Assembly: GCA_018241725.1 (NCBI GenBank)
Contig: JAFEDI010000093.1
Coordinates: 1-64,000 of the forward strand
Length of the DNA: 64,000 nt
Reading direction: 5' to 3'
DNA from: Pseudomonadota bacterium
GTDB lineage: Bacteria > Pseudomonadota > Gammaproteobacteria > Burkholderiales > Rhodocyclaceae
Shown: positions 41,067 through 49,966 of the stretch, piece by piece
Position numbering within the stretch: the stretch's first letter is position 1
Layout of the letters: each line of letters begins with the position of its first letter
Made by a program: the position numbers and the translations under genes
Notes under the pieces: generated by a model
What the model saw: only the letters and a program-made list of their open reading frames with translations
Database searches by the model: none
Told to the model about the DNA's origin: nothing

Positions 41067-42140
41067 CTAAGCATCCGCTTCCCGTGTTATAGGCAGAAAG
41101 ACGGTGAAACAAGTGCGCCCCGGACGGGAATCCACATCGATCGCCCCCTGATGCTGGTCGATAAAGCTCTGCGCCAACGATAGCCCCAGACCGCTGCCGT
41201 TTTCGCGCCCGGAGACCAGCGGATAAAAAATCTTGTCGCGAATCTCTTCCGGCACACCCGGCCCATTGTCGATGACCTGCAACTGCAATGCCAGCTTGAA
41301 GCGGCGCTTCGCCAGCGTGATCTGCCGGGCTGCCCGGGTGCGCAGAACGATCTCGCCATCCCCCTGCATGGCCTGGGCAGCATTGCGGGCGATATTGAGG
41401 ATGGCCTGGATCAGTTGCTCCCGGTCACCGGTGATGTAGGGCAGGCTGGTGTCATAGTCGCGGCGCACCTCGACGGACGGAAACTCGGCCAGGATCAGGC
41501 GCCGCACGCGCTCCAGCACATCGTGGGGATTCAGCTGCGACGGCTGCATCATGCGGTGGGATGTGAGCAGACGGTTCATCAGGTCCTGCAGGCGGTCGGC
41601 CTCGGCGATGATGACCTGCGTGTATTCCCGCAACTGGGGATCGTCCAGCTCACGCTCCAGCAACTGGGCCGAACCACGAATGCCGCCCAGGGGATTCTTG
41701 ATCTCGTGGGCCAAGTTGCGGATCAGCTCCCTGTTCGCCTGCTGCTGGTGCGCCAACTGTTCTTCCCGCGCCACTTTCAGGTGCGCGTCCATCGGCCGGA
41801 ACTCCAGAAGGAGGCGCGCGCCGGCGACCTCCACTGGCGTGACTGTGCAATCCAGGTGCAGGGCCACCATGCCGGGGCGGCTAACGGTCAGGTTATGCCC
41901 CGTGTAGCTCCAGTTATCCCGCAAGACATTGTTCAGAGCGCTGTCAAGCCCCGCCGGCTCACCGAGCAGGCGCCGCAAGGAAAAACCGACGATCTTCCGG
42001 CTGCTGACGGCAAATAGGTTCTCCGCCCCCGGATTGAGGTAACGAACCACGAATTCGTCGTCGATCAGGACTACTGCCGAAGAGAGCAGCTCCAGACCGG
42101 CAAAGGCAGAGGGCGTTGTGTCGAGCTGATCGTTTTGCAT
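41067..42140 (-). CDS. ntrB: Nitrogen sensor kinase NtrB
   Basis: NtrB phosphorylates NtrC and is controlled by PII proteins. The 357-residue cytoplasmic kinase has a PAS domain (about 15-110, SSAVVLIDDEFVVRYLNPGAENLF). The H-box is LAHEIKNPLGGIRGSAQLL. The ATPase shows NIARNAAQAM (N box), VIDNGPGVPEEIRDKIFYP and SGLGLSLAQSF. It ends about 85 nt before ntrC. I use the ATG at 42140; its ribosome binding site is weak. Confidence 0.96.
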   Translation of the reverse strand: MQNDQLDTTPSAFAGLELLSSAVVLIDDEFVVRYLNPGAENLFAVSSRKIVGFSLRRLLGEPAGLDSALNNVLRDNWSYTGHNLTVSRPGMVALHLDCTVTPVEVAGARLLLEFRPMDAHLKVAREEQLAHQQQANRELIRNLAHEIKNPLGGIRGSAQLLERELDDPQLREYTQVIIAEADRLQDLMNRLLTSHRMMQPSQLNPHDVLERVRRLILAEFPSVEVRRDYDTSLPYITGDREQLIQAILNIARNAAQAMQGDGEIVLRTRAARQITLAKRRFKLALQLQVIDNGPGVPEEIRDKIFYPLVSGRENGSGLGLSLAQSFIDQHQGAIDVDSRPGRTCFTVFLPITREADA

Positions 42141-42210
42141 ACGAGGGCCCAATCCAAGAAGCAGACCAGGCGAGCATACTGCATCCAGACTACCTCACCC
42201 CAACTTGAAT

Positions 42211-42675
42211 TCAGCGCAAATTGGAAATCTCGCGCTTCAGGGCCTCGACATTGCGCTCATGCAGCTGGATCTTGTCCTTCAACGGCTGTCGATCACCACC
42301 ACGGCGCGCCGAATCGAGTTCCGCCAGTTGCCGGCTGGCAACATCCAGCGCACTTTGCTCTGCGCCAAGCTCTTCTTCAAGAATCCGGCGACGATCCGTG
42401 TCGCGCGCCCTTTGCGTGCCCGCATCAACCCGCGGAAAACCGGCGGAACCACTGGAAGCGGAGCCAACCGAGGCGGACTGGGCCGCAGGCCGACCTCCCC
42501 CGCCAGGCACCGACGACACCGCCTGATCCCGGGCCAGAACACTGCACCCCCTGGCGGAGGTCTTACTGTTGGTATAGGTCACATGACCCGCTTCATCGAC
42601 ACACTTGAAGATGTCGGCACGCACCAGCGGCGAACACAACAATGCGGCCAGCACCAAGGCTATTCGTAGACTCAT
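42211..42675 (-). CDS. Periplasmic DUF4124 protein
   Basis: A 154-residue protein with a signal peptide (about 1-20, VRA) and an N-terminal DUF4124 unit (IFKCVDEAGHVTYTNSKT..GC). A Gly/Ser/Ala-rich linker and a C-terminal coiled coil (about 90-150, RRRILEEELGAEQSALDVASRQLAEL) follow. The role of DUF4124 is unknown. It lies between glnA and ntrB in the same direction, separated from glnA by a terminator, so it may share a transcript with ntrBC. Confidence 0.85.
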   Translation of the reverse strand: MSLRIALVLAALLCSPLVRADIFKCVDEAGHVTYTNSKTSARGCSVLARDQAVSSVPGGGGRPAAQSASVGSASSGSAGFPRVDAGTQRARDTDRRRILEEELGAEQSALDVASRQLAELDSARRGGDRQPLKDKIQLHERNVEALKREISNLR

Positions 42676-42753
42676 CGTCGGTACAGTGGAAACCGGAAGC
42701 GGCAGTAAGTTTAGGGGCCGGGCGGGACAAACACAAACCCAGACCCCGGAAAC

Positions 42754-42780
42754 AAAAAAGGACGGGAGTAATCCCGTCCT
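42754..42780 (-). terminator. Rho-independent terminator of glnA
   Basis: On the minus strand AGGACGGGAT pairs with ATCCCGTCCT-like sequence (GGACGGGA-TTAC-TCCCGTCC) and is followed by TTTTTT. It lies about 50 nt past the glnA stop. It should separate glnA from the DUF4124-ntrBC genes, with some read-through likely, as in enteric glnALG. Confidence 0.88.
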
Positions 42781-42829
42781 TCTTCAACGCAGCAGCCGGC
42801 CAGCACGCTGACCGGCCCCGATCCAAAGA

Positions 42830-44248
42830 TCAGATGGCGTAGTACATCTCGAATTCAACCGGGTGCACTTCGACGCGCAGACGGTTCACTTCTTCGCTCT
42901 TGAGGGCGATGAAGGAGTCGATGAAGTCATTGCTGAACACGCCACCACGGGTCAGGAACTCGCGGTCCTTGTCCAGGGCTTCCAGAGCCTGTTCGAGGCT
43001 GGAGCAGACGGTCGGGATGAGCGCGTCTTCTTCCGGCGGCAGATCATACAGGTTCTTGTCGGCGGGGTCGCCCGGGTGGATCTTGTTCTGGATGCCGTCG
43101 AGACCAGCCATCATCAGCGCGGCGAAGCACAGGTAGGGGTTCGCGCCCGGATCCGGGAAACGGGTCTCGATGCGACGAGCCTTCTCGCTGTTGACGAACG
43201 GGATGCGGATGGAGGCGGAACGGTTCTTGGCGGAGTAGGCCAGCTTGACCGGAGCCTCGTAGTGCGGAACCAGACGCTTGTAGGAGTTGGTCAGCGGGTT
43301 GGTGATCGCGTTCAGGGCGCGGGCGTGCTTGATGATGCCACCGATGTAGTACAGGGCGGTTTCGGACAGGCCAGCGTAGCCATTGCCAGCGAACAGGTTC
43401 TTGCCGTCCTTCCAGATGGACTGGTGCACGTGCATGCCGGAACCGTTGTCACCAACGATGGGCTTCGGCATGAAGGTCGCGGTCTTGCCGTACTGGTGCG
43501 CGACGTTCTGGACGATGTACTTGGTGATCTGGGTCTGATCGGCACGACGCACCAGGGTGTTGAACTTGGTGCCGATTTCATTCTGGCCAGCGGTCGCCAC
43601 TTCGTGGTGATGCACTTCAACCGGCACGCCGCAGGCTTCGAGAGCCAGACACATGGCGGCACGCATATCGTTGAAGGAATCGACCGGGGGAACCGGGAAG
43701 TAACCACCCTTCACAGCAGGACGGTAGCCGGTGTTACCACCCTCGAACTTGATGTCGGAAGACCATGCACCTTCTTCGGAGAAGACCTTGTGGTAGGCGC
43801 CGGACATGCCGACCTTCCACTCGACGGAGTCGAAGATGAAGAATTCGGGTTCCGGACCGAAGAAAGCGGTGTCACCGATGCCGGAGGACTTCAGGTAAGC
43901 CTCGGCACGATTGGCGATGGAGCGCGGATCGCGGTCGTAGCCCTTGCCATCGGCCGGGTCGATCACGTCACAGGTCAGGACCAGGGTGGTTTCGTCGAAG
44001 AAGGGATCGATGTAGGCGGTGTTGGGGTCCGGCATCAGCAGCATGTCGGAGGCTTGGATACCCTTCCAGCCCGCGATGGAGGAACCGTCAAAGGCATGAC
44101 CGCTTTCGAACTTGTCTTCATCGAAAGCACTGATGGGCACGCCGACGTGCTGTTCCTTGCCCTTGGTGTCGGTGAAGCGGAAGTCGACGAACTTGACTTC
44201 GTTCTCCTGGACGATCTTCATGACGTCTTGCGGGGTCATATAACTCAC
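42830..44248 (-). CDS. glnA: Glutamine synthetase type I
   Basis: GlnA condenses ammonia and glutamate to glutamine and is the main ammonia-assimilating enzyme. The 472-residue subunit of the dodecamer has [12 protein letters not shown], the metal-binding [11 protein letters not shown] and [16 protein letters not shown]. The adenylylation tyrosine is present in [10 protein letters not shown], so GlnE control is expected. NtrC and sigma54 sites lie upstream, and ntrBC follow downstream. Confidence 0.98.
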   Translation of the reverse strand: MSYMTPQDVMKIVQENEVKFVDFRFTDTKGKEQHVGVPISAFDEDKFESGHAFDGSSIAGWKGIQASDMLLMPDPNTAYIDPFFDETTLVLTCDVIDPADGKGYDRDPRSIANRAEAYLKSSGIGDTAFFGPEPEFFIFDSVEWKVGMSGAYHKVFSEEGAWSSDIKFEGGNTGYRPAVKGGYFPVPPVDSFNDMRAAMCLALEACGVPVEVHHHEVATAGQNEIGTKFNTLVRRADQTQITKYIVQNVAHQYGKTATFMPKPIVGDNGSGMHVHQSIWKDGKNLFAGNGYAGLSETALYYIGGIIKHARALNAITNPLTNSYKRLVPHYEAPVKLAYSAKNRSASIRIPFVNSEKARRIETRFPDPGANPYLCFAALMMAGLDGIQNKIHPGDPADKNLYDLPPEEDALIPTVCSSLEQALEALDKDREFLTRGGVFSNDFIDSFIALKSEEVNRLRVEVHPVEFEMYYAI

Positions 44249-44321
44249 TCCTAACGGGTTGAAGCTGCTGCGCAGTGGATAAAGGTCAATTATTACGACA
44301 ATTCAGTCGACGAAACCAACA

Positions 44322-44337
44322 AGCAGCAAGCATGCCA
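44322..44337 (-). promoter_or_regulatory. sigma54 (-24/-12) promoter of glnA
   Basis: On the minus strand the 16 bases read TGGCATGCTTGCTGCT, against the consensus TGGCACG-N4-TTGCT. GG and GC have the required spacing. Transcription would start near 44311, about 63 nt before the glnA ATG. Two NtrC boxes lie about 95 and 125 bp upstream of that start. Confidence 0.85.
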
Positions 44338-44399
44338 GCACGCGATTGAAAACACTTCATTGTGCCATAAGGCTAATGCACAAGGTTCTTTAAAAAATA

Positions 44400-44416
44400 T
44401 GCACCATATACGTGCA
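44400..44416 (-). promoter_or_regulatory. NtrC binding site, promoter-proximal
   Basis: TGCACC-N5-CGTGCA is a near-perfect match to the NtrC consensus palindrome TGCACC-N5-GGTGCA, with one mismatch. It is centred at 44408, about 97 bp upstream of the predicted glnA start point. Confidence 0.85.
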
Positions 44417-44429
44417 TACTCAACACAAA

Positions 44430-44446
44430 TGCACCATTAAGGTGCA
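44430..44446 (-). promoter_or_regulatory. NtrC binding site, distal, overlapping the CDF stop codon
   Basis: TGCACC-N5-GGTGCA is a perfect NtrC palindrome centred at 44438, 30 bp (about three helical turns) from the proximal site. This matches the two strong enhancer sites of enteric glnA. The stop codon TAA and the last three codons of the cation-efflux gene lie inside it. Confidence 0.9.
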
Positions 44447-45615
44447 ATTTTACAAAGCAGCGCAATCTGTCCCCAGTGGGGGGATGCACCATTGCAGTAG
44501 TTCCGCAGCCGCTGCCGCAGGCTCGCCAGCCGATCGGCATCGGCGCACCACTCAAAGGGTAGATACACCTCGGCCTCCACGCGCTCGCCGACGTAGTGGA
44601 AAACAGCCGGTGCCGCCTGCGGCACGTCACCGAGCAATGCATCCAGTTCGGCGACCAGCGCCTCGCGGCCGGGCAGCGTACGCCCCAATGCGGCCATCTG
44701 GTCTTCTTCAGTATCCACATGCACCAGCACGTCGAGCACATCCTCATGACGGCTGCGCACCCGATGGCGGGCAAGTTCGGCAATGCGGTGCCCTTCCGAC
44801 ACGCTGATCCGTGCATCCACACGAACATGGGCGTCCACCAGCACCCGATGCGCCATGCGGCGGGTACGCAATTCATGAACATCGATCACGCCGGGCGTCG
44901 TCGTCACCGTCTCGCGGATCTTGGCGACCTCGTCGGGCTGCACGCCGGTATCGATAAGCTCGCGCAGCGCCTCGTAGCCGAGCATCGCCCCCATGCGCAG
45001 GATCATGAAGCCGACCAACGCGGCGCCAAGAGGCTCGAGAAATCGATAGCCGAGCAGGCTGCCGCCGATGCCCACCGCCACCACCAGCGACGACGCCGCA
45101 TCGGCACGCGCATGCCAGGCATTGGCCACCAGCATCGGCGAACGCAGGCGTTGGGCCACCGCCAGCATGTAACGGAACAGGCCTTCCTTGCCGACGAGCG
45201 TCAGCAAGGCCATCCACAGCGCCATCGGATGCAGCTGGGGCAAGGACTCCAGGCTTTGCAGGCGAACGGCCGCAGTCAGCAGGAAGCCCGCACCGACGCC
45301 CGCCAGGACCAGTCCCAGCACCAGCGAAGCTGCCGTCTCGTAGCGCCCGTGGCCGTAGGGGTGCAATTCATCGGCGGGACTTGCCCCATGACGGCTAGCG
45401 AACAGAACCAGGAAATCGCCAAGCAGGTCGGACAGCGTATGCATGCCGTCGGCCACCAGGCTCTGGGCATGGGAGATCAGGCCGACGGTGATCTGCAGCA
45501 CCGTCAGCACGACATTCACAGCGACGCTGACCCAGGTGGCCTGCTGGGCCTGACGGGCACGGTCGGCGTCGAGGGCTTCGTCCGGCGCGGAGACGGGATG
45601 AGCTTCGAAAGACAT
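44437..45615 (-). CDS. Cation diffusion facilitator (zinc-type)
   Basis: CDF proteins export Zn2+ or similar ions in exchange for protons. The 392-residue protein has six membrane helices (about 30-215). The metal-binding pairs are HxxxD in helix 2 (VADGMHTLSDLLGD) and HxxxD in helix 5 (NAWHARADAASS), the zinc-type pattern. A cytoplasmic C-terminal CDF domain is extended by about 90 residues containing many His, Asp and Glu. I use the ATG at 45615. Its terminal codons hold an NtrC site of glnA. Confidence 0.92.
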   Translation of the reverse strand: MSFEAHPVSAPDEALDADRARQAQQATWVSVAVNVVLTVLQITVGLISHAQSLVADGMHTLSDLLGDFLVLFASRHGASPADELHPYGHGRYETAASLVLGLVLAGVGAGFLLTAAVRLQSLESLPQLHPMALWMALLTLVGKEGLFRYMLAVAQRLRSPMLVANAWHARADAASSLVVAVGIGGSLLGYRFLEPLGAALVGFMILRMGAMLGYEALRELIDTGVQPDEVAKIRETVTTTPGVIDVHELRTRRMAHRVLVDAHVRVDARISVSEGHRIAELARHRVRSRHEDVLDVLVHVDTEEDQMAALGRTLPGREALVAELDALLGDVPQAAPAVFHYVGERVEAEVYLPFEWCADADRLASLRQRLRNYCNGASPHWGQIALLCKIAP

Positions 45616-45678
45616 GACTTGCAGCCCGTAGGGCCGGGGGTATACTCGCAAGCCCGCCATTCTAGCCGGATGTCCGCC

Positions 45679-46131
45679 ATGGGAAAATTAAGCGAAACAC
45701 TCGCCCTCGCGCAGGAACGCGGCCAAGGCCTGAACGTTCCCTACGCCGGTAGCCTTACGCCCAAGGAGGCCTGGGAAGTCCTCCAGCTCGCGCCAGGTGC
45801 GCGGCTCGTGGACGTGCGCACGCGCGCCGAGTGGGACTGGGTCGGGCGTGTGCCGGGCTCCGTCGAGATCGAATGGATGCTTTACCCGGGCAATGAACCG
45901 AATCCGCATTTTCTGGCCCAATTCAAGCGCCAGGTCGATCCGGAAGCGCTGGTGATGTTCCTGTGCCGCAGCGGCGCCCGCTCCAACGCGGCCGCCACGC
46001 TGGCCGCGGCGTCGGGCTTCACCAATGCCTACAACATCCTGGAAGGCTTCGAAGGCGACAAGGACGCCAACGGGCGCCGCAACGCGGTCGGCGGCTGGCG
46101 CCATGCCGGCCTGCCATGGAACCAGGGCTGA
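45679..46131 (+). CDS. Rhodanese-like sulfurtransferase domain protein
   Basis: A 150-residue single rhodanese domain. The active loop is CRSGARSN, so the catalytic Cys is present, and LVDVRTRAEWDWVGRVPGSVEIEW is the upstream family motif. GWRHAGLPWNQG at the end resembles the rhodanese type paired with phage shock or SoxY genes. An ATG 9 nt upstream is an alternative start. It is 18 nt from nadA in the same direction, so the two are probably cotranscribed. Confidence 0.88.
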   Translation: MGKLSETLALAQERGQGLNVPYAGSLTPKEAWEVLQLAPGARLVDVRTRAEWDWVGRVPGSVEIEWMLYPGNEPNPHFLAQFKRQVDPEALVMFLCRSGARSNAAATLAAASGFTNAYNILEGFEGDKDANGRRNAVGGWRHAGLPWNQG

Positions 46132-46149
46132 ACCAACAGGACTCAATCG

Positions 46150-47250
46150 ATGCAAGCCGTACCGATCAGTTTCGACCGTTTCAACACCCTCGCCGACGCC
46201 GACGCCCATGAGCGCATCCGCGCCGCCCGTGCCCGCCTCGGCGACAAGGCCGTGCTGCTGTGCCACCACTATCAGCGCGCCGACGTGTACCAGTACGCCG
46301 ACCTGACCGGCGACTCCCTCAAGCTGTCGCGCCTTGCCGCCGAGACCGACGCCGAGTACATCGTGTTCTGCGGCGTGCACTTCATGGCCGAGGTCGCGGA
46401 CATCATGTCCAAGCCACATCAGCAGGCGATCCTGCCCGACCTCGCCGCCGGCTGTTCGATGGCCGACATGGCCAACCTCGCCAAGGTCGAGCGCTGCTGG
46501 CGCGAGCTGGCCGAAGTGCTGGACACCCCCGACACGCTGATCACGCCGGTCACCTACATCAACTCGGCAGCCGACCTGAAAGCCTTCTGCGGCGAGCACG
46601 GCGGCATCGTGTGCACCTCCACCAACGCGCCGACCATCCTCGACTGGGCCTTCAAGCAGCGCGAGAAAGTGCTGTTTTTCCCCGACCAGCACCTGGGCCG
46701 GTGGACCGGCTTCAACAAGGGCATTCCCCTCGACGAGATGGTGGTGTGGGATCCCGACCAGGAATACGGCGGCCTCAACGTCGAACAGATCAAGAAGGCC
46801 AAGATCCTGCTGTGGAAGGGCCACTGCTCGGTGCACCAGATGTTCCAGCCGGCGCACATCATCAAGTTCCGCAACCAGTACCCCGACGGCAAGGTCATCT
46901 CCCACCCGGAAAGCGCGCTGGAAGTGTGCCGCCAGTCCGACTTCGTCGGCTCCACCGAGTACATCATCAAGATCGTCAAGGAATCCGCCCCCGGCACCCG
47001 CTGGCTGGTCGGCACCGAGCTGAACCTGGTGAACCGCCTTGCCGAAGAAGTGAAGCACGAAGGCAAGATCGTCCAGTTCATGGCGCCGACGGTGTGCATG
47101 TGCTCGACGATGCAGCGCATCGACCCACAGCACCTGGCCTGGACCCTCGAGAACCTCGCCGAGGGCAAGGTGGTCAATCGCATCACGGTGCCCGAGCACG
47201 AAGCAGCGCTGGCCAAGGTCGCCCTCGAGCGCATGCTCGCGGTATCCTGA
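46150..47250 (+). CDS. nadA: Quinolinate synthase A
   Basis: NadA condenses iminoaspartate with dihydroxyacetone phosphate to quinolinate, using a [4Fe-4S] cluster. The 366-residue protein has CHHYQRADVYQYADLTGDS and the cluster cysteines in GCSMADMANL, GGIVCTSTNA and VCMCSTMQRIDP. A rhodanese next to an oxygen-sensitive FeS enzyme could help supply or repair its sulfur, but that is inference. Confidence 0.97.
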   Translation: MQAVPISFDRFNTLADADAHERIRAARARLGDKAVLLCHHYQRADVYQYADLTGDSLKLSRLAAETDAEYIVFCGVHFMAEVADIMSKPHQQAILPDLAAGCSMADMANLAKVERCWRELAEVLDTPDTLITPVTYINSAADLKAFCGEHGGIVCTSTNAPTILDWAFKQREKVLFFPDQHLGRWTGFNKGIPLDEMVVWDPDQEYGGLNVEQIKKAKILLWKGHCSVHQMFQPAHIIKFRNQYPDGKVISHPESALEVCRQSDFVGSTEYIIKIVKESAPGTRWLVGTELNLVNRLAEEVKHEGKIVQFMAPTVCMCSTMQRIDPQHLAWTLENLAEGKVVNRITVPEHEAALAKVALERMLAVS

Positions 47251-47358
47251 GCGCATCCTCGCCAGCCACGACGGCGCCTGCGGGCGCCGTTTTGCATGGC
47301 GGCGCCGAATGCGGCAAACGGCCGATGAGCGCAGAATGCACCCCAAAAGGAGACCGCG

Positions 47359-48111
47359 ATGAGCACCACGCTGCGCATCTGCACCTACAACATCCACAAG
47401 GGCTTCTCCCAGTTCAACCGTCGCCTGGCCATTCACGAACTACGCGACCGTCTGCGCCTGCTGGGCGCCGATGTAGTCTTCCTGCAGGAAGTCCAAGGCA
47501 TGCACCTGCGCCACGCCAGCCGCCACCCGGATTGGCCGGCACTGCCGCAGCACGAATTCCTGGCCCGTGATGTATGGCAGCAGACGGCCTACGGCGGCAA
47601 CGCGGTTTATGACCACGGCCACCACGGCAACGCAATCCTCAGCCGCCACCCCATCCTGTCGCAGGCCAACCAGGACGTCTCCGACCACCGCTTCGAAAGC
47701 CGCGGCCTGCTCCACTGCGAGATCCGCGTCGACGGCGTGGCGCAGCCCGTGCATTGCATCTGCGTGCACCTGGGCCTCACCGCCGGCAGCCGGCGCCGCC
47801 AGATGGCGGCCTTGGTCAAGCGCCTGGACACGCTGGCCCCGGACGGAGCACCGCTGATCATCGCCGGCGACTTCAACGACTGGCGCAACCATGCAGACGA
47901 CTTCCTGACCGAACCGCTCGGTTTGACGGAAGTCTTCACGTCGATCCGCGGTCGCCCGGCGCGCAGCTTTCCAAGCACGCTGCCGGTGCTGCGCCTGGAC
48001 CGCATCTATGTGCGCGGCTTCGCGGTCGATCGGGCCGAAGTGCACTACGGTGCCCCCTGGAGCCAGATTTCCGACCACGCGCCGCTCACCGCGCAGATCC
48101 GTTTCCGCTGA
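47359..48111 (+). CDS. Endonuclease/exonuclease/phosphatase family protein (YbhP-like)
   Basis: A 250-residue Mg-dependent phosphoesterase-fold protein. Metal and catalytic motifs are CTYNIHKG, FLQEVQG, GNAILSRHPI, IIAGDFNDW and SQISDHAPLTA. It starts 12 nt before clsB ends upstream of it, mirroring E. coli ybhP-ybhO(clsB). A phospholipid or phosphodiester substrate is therefore more likely than DNA, by association only. Confidence 0.9.
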   Translation: MSTTLRICTYNIHKGFSQFNRRLAIHELRDRLRLLGADVVFLQEVQGMHLRHASRHPDWPALPQHEFLARDVWQQTAYGGNAVYDHGHHGNAILSRHPILSQANQDVSDHRFESRGLLHCEIRVDGVAQPVHCICVHLGLTAGSRRRQMAALVKRLDTLAPDGAPLIIAGDFNDWRNHADDFLTEPLGLTEVFTSIRGRPARSFPSTLPVLRLDRIYVRGFAVDRAEVHYGAPWSQISDHAPLTAQIRFR

Positions 48112-48123
48112 CAGCACCGCGCC

Positions 48124-49284
48124 ATGAGCACCACCTGGCTGCACGGCAATGCGCTGACCCTGCTGGAGAACGGAACCGAATTCTTCCCCGCGCTGCAGGC
48201 TGCCATTGACGGCGCCCACGACGAGATCCTCCTCGAGACCTACATCTTTGCCCACGACGAGATCGGCCAGACGATCGCCGCAGCGCTGACACGTGCGGCC
48301 GCCCGTGGCGTCACCGTACGCCTGCTCGTCGATGGCTTCGGCAGCCGTGAGTTCGTCGCCGAGCACCTCGTTTCGCTAAGCGAGGCCGGAGTCAACGTGC
48401 TGATCTACCGCCGCGAGGTCGGCGCGCTGCCCCTGCGCCGCCGCCGTTTGCGCCGCCTGCACCGCAAGCTGGCGGTCATCGACGGGCGTGTCGCCTTCGT
48501 CGGCGGCATCAACATCATCAGCGACTACGAGGCACCGAGCCTCGACGCGCCCCGCCACGACTACGCGGTGCGCGTCGAAGGCCCCCTACTCGGCCCCATC
48601 CACGCCAGCGTGCGCCACGTGTGGGAGCTGGTCGCCTGGGCCTCCTTCCGCCGACGCCTGCGCCTGCCGACCAGCCCACCCATCGCCCCCCAGCCCTGCG
48701 GCGACGTCGAGGCCGCCTTCCTGATCCGCGACAACATCCGCCACCGGCGCGACATCGAGGACGCCTACCTGCTCGGCATTGCCAGCGCGCGGCGCGAGGT
48801 CATCCTCGCCAACGCCTACTTCCTGCCCGGCCGACGCTTCCGCCATGCGCTGCTGGACGCATCCCGACGCGGCGTAATGATCACCCTGCTGGTCCAGGGG
48901 CTCGCCGATCACCCCCTTCAACAGCGCGCCACCCGTGCGCTGTACGGCCAGTTGCTGGCCGGCGGCCTGCGCATCGTCGAATATCATCGCAGCTACCTGC
49001 ACGCCAAGGTCGCCGTCATCGACGGGCGCTGGGCCACCGTCGGCTCGTCCAACATCGACCCGTTCAGCCTGCTGCTGGCCCGCGAGGCCAACATCATGGT
49101 CCGTGATACCGGCTTCGCCGAACGCCTGCGCGAGTGCCTGCGCCGGGCGATCCGCGATGGGGGGCAGGAAATATCCGCCGCCAGCTGGCAGCGGGGCCCG
49201 CGTCTGCAGCGCCTGCTCAACTGGGCGTCCTACGGGCTGGTGCGTCTGATGATCGGCATCGCCGGCTACGGCAACCATCACTGA
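48124..49284 (+). CDS. clsB: Cardiolipin synthase B (phospholipase D family)
   Basis: ClsB makes cardiolipin or phosphatidylglycerol by phosphatidyl transfer. The 386-residue protein has two HxK(x)4D motifs: HRKLAVIDGRVAFVGGINI near residue 115 and HAKVAVIDGRWATVGSSNID near 295. No N-terminal membrane helices are seen, as for ClsB and not ClsA. It follows the YbhP-like gene by 12 nt. Confidence 0.92.
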   Translation: MSTTWLHGNALTLLENGTEFFPALQAAIDGAHDEILLETYIFAHDEIGQTIAAALTRAAARGVTVRLLVDGFGSREFVAEHLVSLSEAGVNVLIYRREVGALPLRRRRLRRLHRKLAVIDGRVAFVGGINIISDYEAPSLDAPRHDYAVRVEGPLLGPIHASVRHVWELVAWASFRRRLRLPTSPPIAPQPCGDVEAAFLIRDNIRHRRDIEDAYLLGIASARREVILANAYFLPGRRFRHALLDASRRGVMITLLVQGLADHPLQQRATRALYGQLLAGGLRIVEYHRSYLHAKVAVIDGRWATVGSSNIDPFSLLLAREANIMVRDTGFAERLRECLRRAIRDGGQEISAASWQRGPRLQRLLNWASYGLVRLMIGIAGYGNHH

Positions 49285-49361
49285 AAGCCCCCACCCAGCG
49301 CCAGACGGCGCGACAGCGGCTAACATACGAGCCTTCCGAGTTCCCCTAGCGTCCATCCCCC

Positions 49362-49847
49362 ATGTATTCCGCCCCCGCCTTCGAAGCCAAGATCTGTCCG
49401 CCCGAACAGCTGCGCGAACGGATCGCCGCGCTACCGCGCCCATTGGTGTTCACCAACGGGTGCTTCGACATCCTGCATCGCGGCCACGTCACCTATCTGG
49501 CCCAGGCCCGCGCCATCGGCGCGGCGATGGTCGTCGCCCTCAACAGTGACGACTCGGTGCGCCGCCAGGGCAAAGGCGACGACCGGCCGATCAACACGTT
49601 GCAGGACCGCCTCGCGGTGATGGCCTCCCTCGGCTGCGTCGATCTGGTCACCTGGTTCGACGAGGACACACCGATCGCCCGCATCCTCGAATGCCAGCCC
49701 GACGTACTGGTCAAGGGCGGCGACTGGGCGCCGGACCGCATCGTCGGTGCCCCCGAAACCCTGGCCCGCGGCGGTTCGGTGCATTCGATCCCGTTCGAGC
49801 ACCAGCGTTCTACCACCGCACTACTGGAGAAGATCCGCCGGCTGTAA
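49362..49847 (+). CDS. Heptose 1-phosphate adenylyltransferase (HldE C-terminal domain / RfaE2)
   Basis: The 161-residue stand-alone cytidylyltransferase-fold protein activates D-glycero-beta-D-manno-heptose 1-phosphate with ATP for LPS core synthesis. Motifs are FTNGCFDILHRGHVTYL (HxGH), RPINTLQDRLAVM and TTALLEKIRRL. The kinase half found in E. coli HldE is absent and must be encoded elsewhere, as in other betaproteobacteria. Confidence 0.93.
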   Translation: MYSAPAFEAKICPPEQLRERIAALPRPLVFTNGCFDILHRGHVTYLAQARAIGAAMVVALNSDDSVRRQGKGDDRPINTLQDRLAVMASLGCVDLVTWFDEDTPIARILECQPDVLVKGGDWAPDRIVGAPETLARGGSVHSIPFEHQRSTTALLEKIRRL

Positions 49848-49966
49848 TCGCCAAGGCGACAGCCAGCGATTATTTGCATATTCGGTTTCGGTCTATTGAA
49901 AGGCGGCAGCTAGTTCTAGAATGAATTAGAGAAACAATAACCACTTTCCCGACACGGAGAATCACC

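Noticed and set aside
44341-44370. Alternative sigma54 element TGGCACAATGAAGTGT for glnA
   Set aside because: The -24 half is perfect, but the GC of the -12 element is missing at the right distance. The element at 44322-44337 fits far better.
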